DNA of 64,000 bases from Clostridiales bacterium CHKCI001 (GTDB lineage Bacteria; Bacillota; Clostridia; Lachnospirales; Lachnospiraceae): contig FCNS01000038.1 of the NCBI GenBank assembly GCA_900045905.1, positions 62,001-126,000 of the forward strand, read 5' to 3'. Below the pieces are notes generated by a model. It worked only from the letters and a program-made list of their open reading frames with translations, made no database searches and was not told the DNA's origin. Of the stretch, positions 46,008-54,753 are shown piece by piece (positions within the stretch are counted from its first letter, which is position 1; each line of letters begins with the position of its first letter). A program made the position numbers and the translations under genes.

Positions 46008-47879
46008 TTATTCAAAATAATAGGAATCCGAATCGTGTCCCTGTGTATAGGGAGCTAACGCTTCTTTTGTTACATAAGGTTTGTCGGAAATAATCCCGTT
46101 GATTCCCATTTCTAAATATTTATTCATTTTATTCAAGTCATCTACAGTCCATACATAGACAGGCAGCCATGCTCTTTTACAATTTGCGATAAAATCGCTT
46201 GTCACAACACCTTCTTCAATTACTAAAAAGTCTACATTTAATTCAATCAACGCTCGTACATCAATATTTCCCAAGTTACCAAAAAGACAGTAACCCACAT
46301 TAAGATCTGGATTCTTTTTTCGGATTAATTCGACTAACTCATAATCCAAGGACATAAGAATACATTTGTTGGCGAATTTATTTTCTTGAATTGTTTCTAA
46401 TACTGTATCAACAAGAGCTTCTTTTTGCCCACTGGATGCTTTTAACTCAATAAGCAATTTAATATTATTGCCGCAATAGTCCATCATCTCTTGCAATGTG
46501 GCGATGGAGCTAGTCATTTCTCCCTGACGCAATTCTAATTGCTTTAGTTCGGCTAGAGAAAGGTCACTGACTGCTTGATTTGTTCCAGCGAGCCGTTGTA
46601 AGTTAGCATCATGGTGAATCACAGGAATTCCTTCGCTTGTCAACTGAATATCAATTTCTGCATAATCGGCACCACTATCAATGGCTCCTTGTAAAGAATC
46701 TAATGTATTTTCTACTCCAAGATCACTGCACCGATGACCAATCGAAATTGGTTTATGGATGACAGGAGGCTTTTGGGCGTAAAGATACATTAATACAAGC
46801 ATAACAGTAACGAGAATAGGACTTAAAAGAAGGAGCTTCTTTTTTAACTTGACTATTTTAGGAAAGAGTGGAGAAAAATAGTTGTAAACTCGTATTCCGA
46901 TACCGTGAATATTGGTCTGTGTTTTTTCAAGTGCTTGATGTACCGAGGAAGGAAACATCGTGTCAAAAGAAAGCGATGGGTCGAGTGATAGCAAGGTATT
47001 GATTAAAATACATAAAAATAAGAGCATAAGGATGGTCTGTATACCCCATACAACAATTGCAAGGAGTAGCTTCGCTAATGCAGAAGGAGAAAAGAAAATA
47101 GTACAAATCGTTTTTAATAAGTTCTCCTCCATTAATGTACTAAAGTCGGTCGGTATTATTCCAGAAAAAAACAAAACTGCCCATACAAAAATAAGTCCAA
47201 ATAAGAAAAGCGCAAAAGGAAGTTTCATTTTTCTCCATAGCTGAATACTGCATTTGCAAGAAGAAAGAAAGCGGTTCTGTTTTAATACCATAATTGGCAA
47301 TACAAATAAAAGAAGACAGTATAAAAGAAAAAGAAGGATAGAAATACTGTTTAAAAGAATAGAACCGTAGGAACGACGAAGCAGTTCTCCTGTAACAAAA
47401 TATGGAATATGAACCGTTGGAATTAAGGAATTAATAAATCCAATATGTATGAATGGAAGAAGGAGTACCGCATATACAAAAAATCCTAAAATGCCTTTAT
47501 TAGTCAGACAAGAGAAGCTCGTTAGTGCATCTCGAAGAGTATCTTGGAAATTCGTATAGGTTTGAGTATACTCTTTATAAATTCGGATGATAAGGATCGA
47601 AAATTCCAAATATATCAAAAGAGTGGAACATAAAAAGATAAGGATAATAGCAGCAATTCCAGGTAAACTAAGAATCAGTTTTAACATACTGTAATTGAAT
47701 AGGACAGTATCTCCATTAATATCCATCATCATAGTAATTAATTCTTTACCGATTGGTACAAAGATAAATAAGCTGAGTGCTTTATAAATGAATTCAAATA
47801 ATAATAAATAAGGCAGTATATGGTAAAAAGTAGTAAAAATTTTCTTTCCTTTTTGGAATAATGAAGTTGTTGTTTGCAT
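46008..47879 (-). CDS. Membrane glycerophosphodiester phosphodiesterase
   Basis: 623 residues. The N-terminal half (about 15-375) holds about eight membrane helices of the GDPD membrane-domain type. The C-terminal catalytic TIM barrel starts at KPISIGHRCSDLGVENTLDS, with His-Arg, Glu-Asn-Thr, EIDIQLT and VIHHDANLQR as the metal and catalytic motifs. It probably releases glycerol phosphate from phosphodiesters of lipids or teichoic acids at the membrane face. An earlier in-frame ATG is rejected because GGAGGG lies 7 nt before the ATG ending at 47879. Confidence 0.88.
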   Translation of the reverse strand: MQTTTSLFQKGKKIFTTFYHILPYLLLFEFIYKALSLFIFVPIGKELITMMMDINGDTVLFNYSMLKLILSLPGIAAIILIFLCSTLLIYLEFSILIIRIYKEYTQTYTNFQDTLRDALTSFSCLTNKGILGFFVYAVLLLPFIHIGFINSLIPTVHIPYFVTGELLRRSYGSILLNSISILLFLLYCLLLFVLPIMVLKQNRFLSSCKCSIQLWRKMKLPFALFLFGLIFVWAVLFFSGIIPTDFSTLMEENLLKTICTIFFSPSALAKLLLAIVVWGIQTILMLLFLCILINTLLSLDPSLSFDTMFPSSVHQALEKTQTNIHGIGIRVYNYFSPLFPKIVKLKKKLLLLSPILVTVMLVLMYLYAQKPPVIHKPISIGHRCSDLGVENTLDSLQGAIDSGADYAEIDIQLTSEGIPVIHHDANLQRLAGTNQAVSDLSLAELKQLELRQGEMTSSIATLQEMMDYCGNNIKLLIELKASSGQKEALVDTVLETIQENKFANKCILMSLDYELVELIRKKNPDLNVGYCLFGNLGNIDVRALIELNVDFLVIEEGVVTSDFIANCKRAWLPVYVWTVDDLNKMNKYLEMGINGIISDKPYVTKEALAPYTQGHDSDSYYFE

Positions 47880-47968
47880 AAAAATCCCTCCAGTAAAACA
47901 ATAAAACTGTTTTCTGAAGGAAATTATACTATATTGGGTTATATTTGTCATTATCATATGAGATCATT

Positions 47969-48550
47969 TTATAGAATTGTTGTAAGCCAATTTAAAATTG
48001 CAGTAAGCCCAATGCTATAAATAGCTAAAGAAAAAGGCTTTGTTAAGAGCAAAATAAGGATAAATTTTTTCAGGGACATAGGAGTTAATCCAGCGATTAA
48101 ACATAATAAATCATCTGGGGCACCAGGAAATAAAATGGCTAATGTAAATAAAATATCAAATTTCTTTCCCTTTTCAATCCATGAAACATATTTTTCATAA
48201 GTATCTATAGAGACAATTTTTAAGATAAAAGGTTTCCCATATTGTTTAGCAAGTAAAAAGTTGATCGTAGAGCCAATAACGATACCAATATAATTGTAAA
48301 GAAATCCATATACTGGTCCAAATACAATCACACTAATGGCACAGCTAACACCTCCTGGAATAATCGGAACAACAACTTGAACGATTTGTATAACAAGAAA
48401 TAGAATTGGAGCCCAGATTCCAGCTTTTTCTAAGTACAGCTGCATCTTATCGGAAGATGAGAAAATTCCGCTCTGGAATCCTATGATTGCTAAAATAAGT
48501 AAAAGTAATATGCTAATTAATGTTGTATAATTTTTCTTCGCTAAACTCAT
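47969..48550 (-). CDS. TVP38/TMEM64-type VTT-domain membrane protein
   Basis: 193 residues with six hydrophobic stretches, including two re-entrant-type segments (PIIPGGVSCAISVIVFGPVYGFLYNYIGIVIGSTINFLLAKQYGK and TLAILFPGAPDDLLCLIAGLT). The FPGAPDD motif and P-x-P-GG turn match VTT (DedA-related) proteins implicated in lipid scrambling. AAGGGGA precedes the ATG. 89 bp upstream of the GDPD gene on the same strand; both may serve membrane lipid handling. Confidence 0.85.
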   Translation of the reverse strand: MSLAKKNYTTLISILLLLILAIIGFQSGIFSSSDKMQLYLEKAGIWAPILFLVIQIVQVVVPIIPGGVSCAISVIVFGPVYGFLYNYIGIVIGSTINFLLAKQYGKPFILKIVSIDTYEKYVSWIEKGKKFDILFTLAILFPGAPDDLLCLIAGLTPMSLKKFILILLLTKPFSLAIYSIGLTAILNWLTTIL

Positions 48551-48635
48551 GATAAATCCCCTTTCTTATGGTATGCTTATAGAGTGCCCAATTATCCTAG
48601 GTTCTATAAAGATTTTTTCATCTATGTGAAGTATC

Positions 48636-48842
48636 TTATTGAACGGAAAGCTTGTTCATTTCTTTATGTAGACTTCTTAGTTTACTTCGAAATACAAGGA
48701 TTGCAGGAGTACATAATATGGTAAAATATGGAATATAAATGCAAAGTCCTTTTATTGTAGAAAAAAATTGATTGAATGTAGTAATGATTGCTAATGCAAA
48801 TACAATAACGGATAAATAAAACGAAATATTATTCTTATTCAT
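48636..48842 (-). CDS. Small two-helix membrane protein
   Basis: 68 residues with two membrane helices (about 7-27 and 33-51) and a basic C-terminal tail (FRSKLRSLHKEMNKL). AAGGAGGA is 7 nt before the ATG. It lies divergent to the regulated promoter at 48936, so it may belong to the Bce-like module. Similar in size and layout to the 67-residue product at 54500, though sequence identity is low by eye. Confidence 0.7.
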   Translation of the reverse strand: MNKNNISFYLSVIVFALAIITTFNQFFSTIKGLCIYIPYFTILCTPAILVFRSKLRSLHKEMNKLSVQ

Positions 48843-48893
48843 ATAAAAATCCTCCTTTGTGATTTCCTTTCTATTAACAGAATAACAAGCTAG

Positions 48894-48964
48894 TGTTTCA
48901 ATAATCTCTCATTTTAAGAAAAAATTATAACAATATTGAAACATTTTAATACAGAGCGAATAAT
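48894..48964 (+). promoter_or_regulatory. Regulated promoter A of Bce-like module with 48-bp conserved element
   Basis: TTGAAA (48936-48941), 17 bp, AATAAT (48959-48964), preceded by an element from TGTTTCA (48894) through TTTTAAGAA to ATATTGAAA. The same element aligns without gaps (39 of 48 positions by eye) with the minus-strand region upstream of the response regulator at 54400-54353, at the same distance from its -10. It is the likely response-regulator binding site. The remainder of the 365-bp gap also holds a second promoter and the leader described separately. Confidence 0.65.
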
Positions 48965-49103
48965 TTCCTAGGATACTCAGATAAAACAAGCAGCTTGTAC
49001 AGCGTGGAGGGATTTTGAATAAGATAGGACAATGTTATGGTAAAAACAGTGTGGAGGAATTGTTACAAAATTGAGAGAATTGGACAAGCAAGATGAAACA
49101 ATG

Positions 49104-49132
49104 TTGATAGAATTTTATGATAGAATAATAAT
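49104..49132 (+). promoter_or_regulatory. Second promoter before ABC genes
   Basis: TTGATA (49104-49109), 17 bp, AATAAT (49127-49132), about 75 bp before the ATPase start. Confidence 0.45.
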
Positions 49133-49151
49133 AATAAAAAATCTCAAGGTG

Positions 49152-49202
49152 AAAAGAAACGTTCACTGATATTAGAAGTTATGTTACAGTGGTATTAGGA
49201 GG
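49152..49202 (+). promoter_or_regulatory. Conserved leader, copy 1
   Basis: Begins AAAAGAAACGTTC and ends GTGGTATTAGGAGGTAA with about 25 variable bases between. The same start and end, at nearly the same distance, occur at 54422-54470. It carries the ribosome site of the ABC ATPase gene, so control of translation is possible. Confidence 0.5.
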
Positions 49203-49207
49203 TAAGC

Positions 49208-49906
49208 ATGAAAGAGGATGTAATTGTTCAAATCAGAGATATAAAAAAATACTATGGGAAAGAACCACTAATTGTAAAAGCATTGGATGGAATCACATTG
49301 GATATTCAAAAGGGGACATTTACGGCGATTGTAGGAGCCAGTGGAAGTGGAAAGTCTACGCTGCTGCATTTGATTGGTGGTTTGGATCAGCCTACAAGTG
49401 GAACGATTCGGGTAGCAGGCAGAGATTTGTCTATGTTAAATCGGGATCAGGCCGCGATTTATCGCCGAAGAAATGTGGGCGTGGTATATCAAAATTACAA
49501 TTTGATTTCTATGTTAAATGTATATGAAAACATTGTTTTTCCTGTAGAAATTGATGGAAATACTGTAGATCAGGAATTTATAGAGGAAATAACCAAATTG
49601 TTGGGGTTACATGACAAGTTGGAACGTAATGTGAATCAGTTGTCAGGAGGTCAAAAGCAGCGAGTTGCAATTGCAAGAGCACTTGCAATAAAACCTGTGC
49701 TCTTATTATGCGATGAGCCAACTGGAAATTTAGACAGCAGAACAAGTCAAGATGTCATTGGATTACTAAAGGCAAGCAGTATGAAATTGGATCAGACAAT
49801 TATTATGATTACTCATAATGAAGAAATTGCTCAAATGGCAGATCGTACCATACGTATCGAGGATGGAAAGATTGTAACAAGGAAGTGGGGAGAGCCATGT
49901 CTTTAA
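49208..49906 (+). CDS. ABC transporter ATP-binding protein, MacB/BceA type
   Basis: 232 residues: Walker A GASGSGKST, the Q-loop in VVYQNYNLI, signature LSGGQKQRVAIARAL, Walker B VLLLCDEPTGNLD and switch His in MITHNEE. Together with the large FtsX-type permease and the adjacent two-component system it forms a Bce-like peptide-antibiotic resistance module. AGGAGGT lies 5 nt before ATG within the conserved leader. The 3' end overlaps the permease start. Confidence 0.9.
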   Translation: MKEDVIVQIRDIKKYYGKEPLIVKALDGITLDIQKGTFTAIVGASGSGKSTLLHLIGGLDQPTSGTIRVAGRDLSMLNRDQAAIYRRRNVGVVYQNYNLISMLNVYENIVFPVEIDGNTVDQEFIEEITKLLGLHDKLERNVNQLSGGQKQRVAIARALAIKPVLLLCDEPTGNLDSRTSQDVIGLLKASSMKLDQTIIMITHNEEIAQMADRTIRIEDGKIVTRKWGEPCL

Positions 49907-52296
49907 ATAGCAATAACAATAATAAAGTAATTCGTAAACTGGCAAAGCGAAGTTTAAAGGTAAATCCATTCCGAAATGGGTGTATTTTAATTACAATTAC
50001 CATATGTACGATATTAATGATTTTAGTACCAGTATTGAATTCTGCCAGTTTTCAAATTGATCTGGATATTGTGGATATGCAGGAACAAGCTAGTTTTCAA
50101 AAATTAAACACAGAACAAATTATACAATTAAAAAATAATTCGGAACTGCTTTGTACCGTACTGGAAAAACAGGGACCAGCAATCCGAATTAACGATACCT
50201 TTGTACGATTGGGTTATACAGAATATAGCGAAAAAGATATTATTCCATATCGCTTGCTAGAGGGGAATCTACCAGAAAAAAGGAATGAAGTTGTTTTAGA
50301 AAAGAAAATAATGGATCAATTGAAGCTCTCTATTGGAGATTCGATCGTATTAAATGTCACAGAAGATGAAAAGGAGACATTTATAATCTGTGGTATGAGC
50401 GAAACGATTGGAGACGAAGATTCCATACCAAAGTTGTATGTTTCTCAGTCTTATGCAGAAGAAGGAGTTTCTTTCAAACAGAGACCATATCAAATGCGTG
50501 TAAAAATACAACAGAAAAATGGTATGAGTAAAGAGGATGTAGTACAAACATTGTTGGAAATTGCAGAAGATGTTAATATTGATTCTGATTATGTTAATGT
50601 TAATACGATGTACTTATATTCAATGCATTTTACAGCAGAACAAATTTTTTTCTATGTTTTTATCGACTTAAGTATTTTATTGGCTGGAATTCTTGTAATT
50701 TATAGTGTTTTTTATATTTCTGTTATTTCCAGGATTCCATTGTTTGGACAATTGAGCACGATTGGGATGAGCAGAAGACAGATAAAACATTTTGTAAATG
50801 AAGAAGGACTGCGTCTTAGTATATTAGGAACAGCATTGGGGGTTATTGGTTCTGGAATTTTTTCTTATATCCTTATAACTGCCTACTGGAATTTTAATAT
50901 CTTTCTTGGAGTATCTGTTGTAGTAAGCATTATGACAACGCTAATTATTATGCTTTCCATTCAAAAACCAGTCTCAATGGCTGCAAATATTTCACCGATT
51001 GAAGCAGTACGGTATGATCTGGTCAATGGGAAACGAAATAAAATGATACTAAAAACTCATAACATAACACCACGTTCCATTGCTTCCATTCGGTTTTGCC
51101 GAGATCGAAAAAAAGTCTTCTTTACTATGTTATCTTTGATTGTGGGAGGAATTTTATTTTTCGTAAGTGCCATTTATATTTGTTCCATTGATGTGGAAAC
51201 ATTTGCGAGAAATGGGTATTTTAGAGATTGTGAATATATTATAACATTTACAACGATAGGAGAAGATTTATATTATGACAATGTTGATCTGACAGATATG
51301 CAAAAACAAAAACTATTTACGAAAGACTTAATAGAAGAATTAGAACAGATTCCAGAAGTAGAATCTGTGGAACGAAGGCAAGGAACCATTGTATCATTTG
51401 ATATAGAAGGCTATATTATTAATGAAGATGTTTCTGTGATAAATAAAGAGAGATTTGAACGGGAAATATTACCTTATCTATTGGAGCAAACACTTACTTA
51501 TGAAGAATTGGTACAGCAAAAAGGAATCATTTATACGAGAAATGAAGACACAGAACTCATGTATGGAGCAAAATTTTCGGCTGGAGATCCTGTAAAATTA
51601 GAATATTATAATGGAACGGAAAATGACACAGAAGAAGTAGTAATGGCAGGATTTACAGACCGGGAGTATCTGGCAGATCATTTTATAGATGGAGGAATTT
51701 TAATTCCTGAAGAAATAATGAATCTTATGATGCCTGGAATCGACATGACGGAAGAACTGTATGTTAACACAGTGGATGGAGTATATAACAAAGAATTAGA
51801 TGAAACTGTTTCAAATATAGTTAAGAAGCATCCATTATTATCCGTTATGACATTTTATGAGCAAGTACAAGAAAGAAGTCGTCAGCTCCAATTAATACAG
51901 CAGATTTTGATTGTTATTTCTATATTTGGAATATTATTTAGTGTTATTAACATGTTAAATACAACCTTAACAACGATGATTACGAGGGACAAAGAACTGG
52001 CGTTGTTGGAAGCAATTGGAATGCAGGAAAAACAAATTAAGAAGATGTTATTATATGAGAGTCTTTATCTGACGTTACCTTCGATTTTTATTTCAATTAT
52101 ACTTGGAGAAGTTCTTGGATGTCTAACGGTTTCTTTTATGGGAGTAAGTCAGGCGACAATGACCTATCAATTACCATTATGGGTGATTGGAATTTATACC
52201 ATTAGTATGATTGTAATGCCGTTATGTCTTTCCTATTATTTATATCATAGACTTTCAAAGAAAACGATTATGGAACGATTAAAAATGGATGAATAA
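49897..52296 (+). CDS. FtsX-type ABC permease (BceB-like)
   Basis: 799 residues: one N-terminal helix (about 24-46), an extracellular region to about 245, helices near 250-275, 305-330 and 335-355, a further helix near 410-430, a second extracellular region (about 430-665) and three C-terminal helices with the FtsX motif LEAIGMQEKQIKKMLLYE. Such permeases act with BceA-like ATPases to protect against cell-wall peptide antibiotics and to signal to the partner kinase. The ATG at 49897 is preferred to an upstream GTG because GGGGAGAG precedes it. The inducer is unknown. Confidence 0.85.
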   Translation: MSLNSNNNNKVIRKLAKRSLKVNPFRNGCILITITICTILMILVPVLNSASFQIDLDIVDMQEQASFQKLNTEQIIQLKNNSELLCTVLEKQGPAIRINDTFVRLGYTEYSEKDIIPYRLLEGNLPEKRNEVVLEKKIMDQLKLSIGDSIVLNVTEDEKETFIICGMSETIGDEDSIPKLYVSQSYAEEGVSFKQRPYQMRVKIQQKNGMSKEDVVQTLLEIAEDVNIDSDYVNVNTMYLYSMHFTAEQIFFYVFIDLSILLAGILVIYSVFYISVISRIPLFGQLSTIGMSRRQIKHFVNEEGLRLSILGTALGVIGSGIFSYILITAYWNFNIFLGVSVVVSIMTTLIIMLSIQKPVSMAANISPIEAVRYDLVNGKRNKMILKTHNITPRSIASIRFCRDRKKVFFTMLSLIVGGILFFVSAIYICSIDVETFARNGYFRDCEYIITFTTIGEDLYYDNVDLTDMQKQKLFTKDLIEELEQIPEVESVERRQGTIVSFDIEGYIINEDVSVINKERFEREILPYLLEQTLTYEELVQQKGIIYTRNEDTELMYGAKFSAGDPVKLEYYNGTENDTEEVVMAGFTDREYLADHFIDGGILIPEEIMNLMMPGIDMTEELYVNTVDGVYNKELDETVSNIVKKHPLLSVMTFYEQVQERSRQLQLIQQILIVISIFGILFSVINMLNTTLTTMITRDKELALLEAIGMQEKQIKKMLLYESLYLTLPSIFISIILGEVLGCLTVSFMGVSQATMTYQLPLWVIGIYTISMIVMPLCLSYYLYHRLSKKTIMERLKMDE

Positions 52297-52321
52297 AACA
52301 ATAATATATTTTTACAATTTT

Positions 52322-52360
52322 CTAGGTCATGTTTGCATGAAAAAACATGACCTGTTCTCC
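52322..52360 (+). terminator. ABC operon terminator; 52297-52597
   Basis: AGGTCATGTTT pairs with AACATGACCT, followed by GTTCTCC. On the minus strand of the rest of this 300-bp gap, a 44-codon open stretch (GTFGIIKLYPEQDISVRFR...) ends near 52380 but has no start codon in frame. It may be a gene remnant. Confidence 0.6.
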
Positions 52361-52562
52361 TTGTTGCCATAATTAAATGCGTTGTTGAAACATTCCATGT
52401 TTATTGCAGAAAGCATAAAGGATTCCATGACCTTTGTTTCTAAATCTTACCGAAATATCCTGTTCTGGATAAAGTTTAATAATTCCAAAAGTCCCCGAAG
52501 TTACAATACATACCTCTTTTCATTATTATGAGTAAATTTTATATTTTATCTTAAAATATGGC

Positions 52563-52581
52563 AATCTACGAAACGTAGATT
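52563..52581 (-). terminator. Weak hairpin after kinase gene
   Basis: AATCTACG, loop, CGTAGATT just past the minus-strand kinase stop; only a poor T run follows. Confidence 0.45.
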
Positions 52582-52597
52582 TGGGAAAGTAATGAAA

Positions 52598-53620
52598 TTA
52601 AGGTTCATTTGGCAGAAAGACAGAAAAAATAGAACCAACATTTTCTTGAGATTTTACTTTAATATAACCGCCTTGCTGGCTAATAATCTGACGGCTTAAA
52701 TAAAGTCCAATCCCTGCACCTTCGATATTATGTACTTTCCCTTCCCGATAAAAGCGTTGGAAAATATCATTAAAATGTTCTGTTTTAATCCCAATTCCAG
52801 TATCTTGAATCTCAATTCTAGTAAAAATTTCCCACGGTTCTACACGAATCCATATATGTCCGCCAGGATTTGTGTACTTGACGGCATTATCAATGATATT
52901 AAAGAGAGCTTCTGTTGTCCATTTAGGATCATGAGGTAATAAAATTGTCTCATCACACTGAATTTCTAATTGAATTTCTTTCTTTTGTGCAGATGTTGAA
53001 ACTTGAGATACTGCCTGAACGATTGTATCAAAAATTCGATAGGGCTGTATGACTAGAGAGATAAAATGGTTTTCTAAGCGTGACATTTTCATTAAAGAAT
53101 CAATTAAAAATTCCAGTTTTTTAACCTGTCCATGAATGATACCTAAAAACTGTGCGGTCTGCTCTTTGGATAATTCCTCTTCTTCCAGCATGGAACTATA
53201 TAAAGTAATATTGGCAATTGGTGTTTTTAACTGATGGGAAATATCCGAAACAATCTGCTGGATTTCTTGTTTTTGCTGTGCTTGTTGGGATAAATTGGAA
53301 TAAGTGATATCAGAAAGCTTATCCAGTTTTGTTTGGATTTTGGAAGTAAGTGTATCCTCATCCGTGGATTGTTCAGGTATTTTCCCCATAGCTAATGCAT
53401 CTACATGGTGACATACAACTTCTGAATACTTTAAAAAAAGTTTTCGGAATACCATATATAAGATAAAAAACATGAAAACCATAAGAATAAGGAATAAAAG
53501 GCAAAGAGTTCTTAATGTTTCTATGGAAGAAGCTAGGTAAAAGCGATATCCAAAAAATAAAACAAGCGCAACAAAAATAACCAAAAGTATGGAATCAATA
53601 GAAAATCTTCTTTTATTCAT
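52598..53620 (-). CDS. Intramembrane-sensing-type histidine kinase (BceS-like)
   Basis: 340 residues: two membrane helices (about 11-28 and 40-60) with only about a dozen residues between, so there is no extracellular sensor. H-box is DISHQLKTPIANITLYSS, N-box NIIDNAVKYT, and G-boxes DTGIGI and GAGIGLYLSRQI. Kinases of this layout receive the signal from a BceAB-type transporter, which is encoded next door in convergent orientation. The ATG ending at 53620 overlaps the response regulator stop; a longer frame upstream is a shadow of that gene. Confidence 0.9.
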   Translation of the reverse strand: MNKRRFSIDSILLVIFVALVLFFGYRFYLASSIETLRTLCLLFLILMVFMFFILYMVFRKLFLKYSEVVCHHVDALAMGKIPEQSTDEDTLTSKIQTKLDKLSDITYSNLSQQAQQKQEIQQIVSDISHQLKTPIANITLYSSMLEEEELSKEQTAQFLGIIHGQVKKLEFLIDSLMKMSRLENHFISLVIQPYRIFDTIVQAVSQVSTSAQKKEIQLEIQCDETILLPHDPKWTTEALFNIIDNAVKYTNPGGHIWIRVEPWEIFTRIEIQDTGIGIKTEHFNDIFQRFYREGKVHNIEGAGIGLYLSRQIISQQGGYIKVKSQENVGSIFSVFLPNEP

Positions 53621-54296
53621 GTGCATCACCAATCCATTGATAGCCCATTCCATAAATCGTTTTAATATAATGGTAAGTTTCATCTGATATTTTGGAACGA
53701 AGTCTGCTAATATTAATCGTTAATGTATGTTCATCCACAAAATTTCCCTCATTATCCCATAACTTTTCCAATAACAATGAACGGGTTAATGCCATTCCTG
53801 AGTTTTTGACAAATACATATAATAATTTAAACTCAGTAGGAGTTAAGGAAAGATTTTCACCGCTTTTTTTCACGGTATGAGTTTCAAAGTCAATCGTAAG
53901 ATTTCCACAAGTGAATGCAGTGTCGTGAGAGGTTCCCCCGACTCTTCGAAGCACTGCTTGGATTCGCTGCATTACGACTTTAATATTAAATGGTTTTGTA
54001 ATATAATCATCGGCACCTAATTCAAACCCTTTTATCATTTCGTCATCTAATTCATGTGCAGTAATAAAGATAAAAGGTTTCCGATTGTAAGATTTGATTT
54101 TTCTGGCAAATTCAAATCCATTGCCATCTGGTAAATTTACGTCTAATAAGATTAAATCAACGGCTTGTTTTTTTATAAAAGGCTGGGCACTGGTTAAGTC
54201 GTTGGCTGGAATAGGCTCGTGACCAGCCTTTTGCAGATTAAAGCATATTCCAGCATTTAGCATTTCATCGTCTTCTACAACTAGTATTTTGCTCAT
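53613..54296 (-). CDS. OmpR-family response regulator (BceR-like)
   Basis: 227 residues: VEDDEML acidic pocket, phosphoacceptor Asp in LILLDVNLPDGNG, Lys in YITKPFNIK and a C-terminal winged helix ending IKTIYGMGYQWIG. AGGAGG precedes the ATG ending at 54296; an earlier in-frame ATG overlaps that ribosome site. Overlaps the kinase by 8 bp. Its promoter bears the conserved 48-bp element shared with the ABC operon. Confidence 0.92.
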   Translation of the reverse strand: MSKILVVEDDEMLNAGICFNLQKAGHEPIPANDLTSAQPFIKKQAVDLILLDVNLPDGNGFEFARKIKSYNRKPFIFITAHELDDEMIKGFELGADDYITKPFNIKVVMQRIQAVLRRVGGTSHDTAFTCGNLTIDFETHTVKKSGENLSLTPTEFKLLYVFVKNSGMALTRSLLLEKLWDNEGNFVDEHTLTINISRLRSKISDETYHYIKTIYGMGYQWIGDAHE

Positions 54297-54329
54297 AATA
54301 CTGCCTCCTATTTTCATCATTCTGCTCTT

Positions 54330-54400
54330 ATTATCACAGAAATTCTCAAATATTTCAATACTGTAACAAAGTTTTCTTAAATTGAGATAATACTGAAACA
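54330..54400 (-). promoter_or_regulatory. Regulated promoter B of Bce-like module with conserved element
   Basis: Minus strand: TTGAAA (54353-54358), 17 bp, GATAAT (54330-54335). Upstream, from TGTTTCA at 54400-54394 to the -35, it aligns gapless with 48894-48941. A plus-strand promoter for the small gene at 54500 (CTGAAA 54393-54398, 16 bp, TAAGAT 54415-54420) overlaps the far end, so the element could control both directions. Confidence 0.65.
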
Positions 54401-54421
54401 GTCTCTTGTTAGGATAAGATT

Positions 54422-54475
54422 AAAAGAAACGTTCCACCACCTCTAACTATATGCCTGTGGCATTAGGAGGTAAAA
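54422..54475 (+). promoter_or_regulatory. Conserved leader, copy 2, with hairpin hiding an AGGAGGT
   Basis: AAAAGAAACGTTC, then ACCTCTAA and an ATGCC/GGCAT inner stem, ending GTGGCATTAGGAGGTAA. ACCTC-TAA can pair with TTAGGAGGT, which would sequester the ribosome-site-like sequence. The small gene at 54500 uses a second site, AGAGGAAAG, further down. Confidence 0.5.
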
Positions 54476-54499
54476 ATAAAAAAGAAAGAGGAAAGAATT

Positions 54500-54703
54500 A
54501 TGAAGTGTATGAATAAAGGAATTGAATTTATTGCAGTGTTATGTATGGTATTTGCATTTGTGAGTGCAGGAGATGAATTTCTGGAAGTATTAAAAGATAC
54601 GTTAGGATATATGATTTATTTAAGTGTCTTTGCTGCACCAGTTGTATATTTCTCCATTAAGAGAAAAAAAGCCTTCGCACAAAGAAAAAACATTTCGGAA
54701 TAA
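54500..54703 (+). CDS. Small two-helix membrane protein of Bce-like module
   Basis: 67 residues with two membrane helices (about 8-24 and 36-53), an acidic short loop (GDEFLEVLKDT) and a basic tail. AGAGGAAAG precedes the ATG. Located divergent to the response regulator and preceded by the same leader motif as the ABC ATPase, which ties it to that regulon. Its last ten codons also form part of the pyrC terminator on the other strand. Confidence 0.75.
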   Translation: MKCMNKGIEFIAVLCMVFAFVSAGDEFLEVLKDTLGYMIYLSVFAAPVVYFSIKRKKAFAQRKNISE

Positions 54704-54730
54704 TCGTATTTTTCATCATTTGTGCGAAGG
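54662..54730 (-). terminator. pyrC: pyrC terminator overlapping the 3' end of the small gene
   Basis: CCTTCGCACAAA (54719-54730 on the minus strand) pairs with TTTGTGCGAAGG (54672-54683), and on the minus strand CTTTTTTTCTC follows. The distal arm and T run lie within the coding end of the converging gene. Confidence 0.8.
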
Positions 54731-54753
54731 TGTAATTAAACAAAAAACGGTTA

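Noticed and set aside
52380-52520. Minus-strand coding fragment GTFGIIKLYPEQDISVRFRNKGHGILYAFCNKHGMFQQRI
   Set aside because: Reads like protein but has no start codon in frame and no recognised family; mentioned only as a possible remnant.
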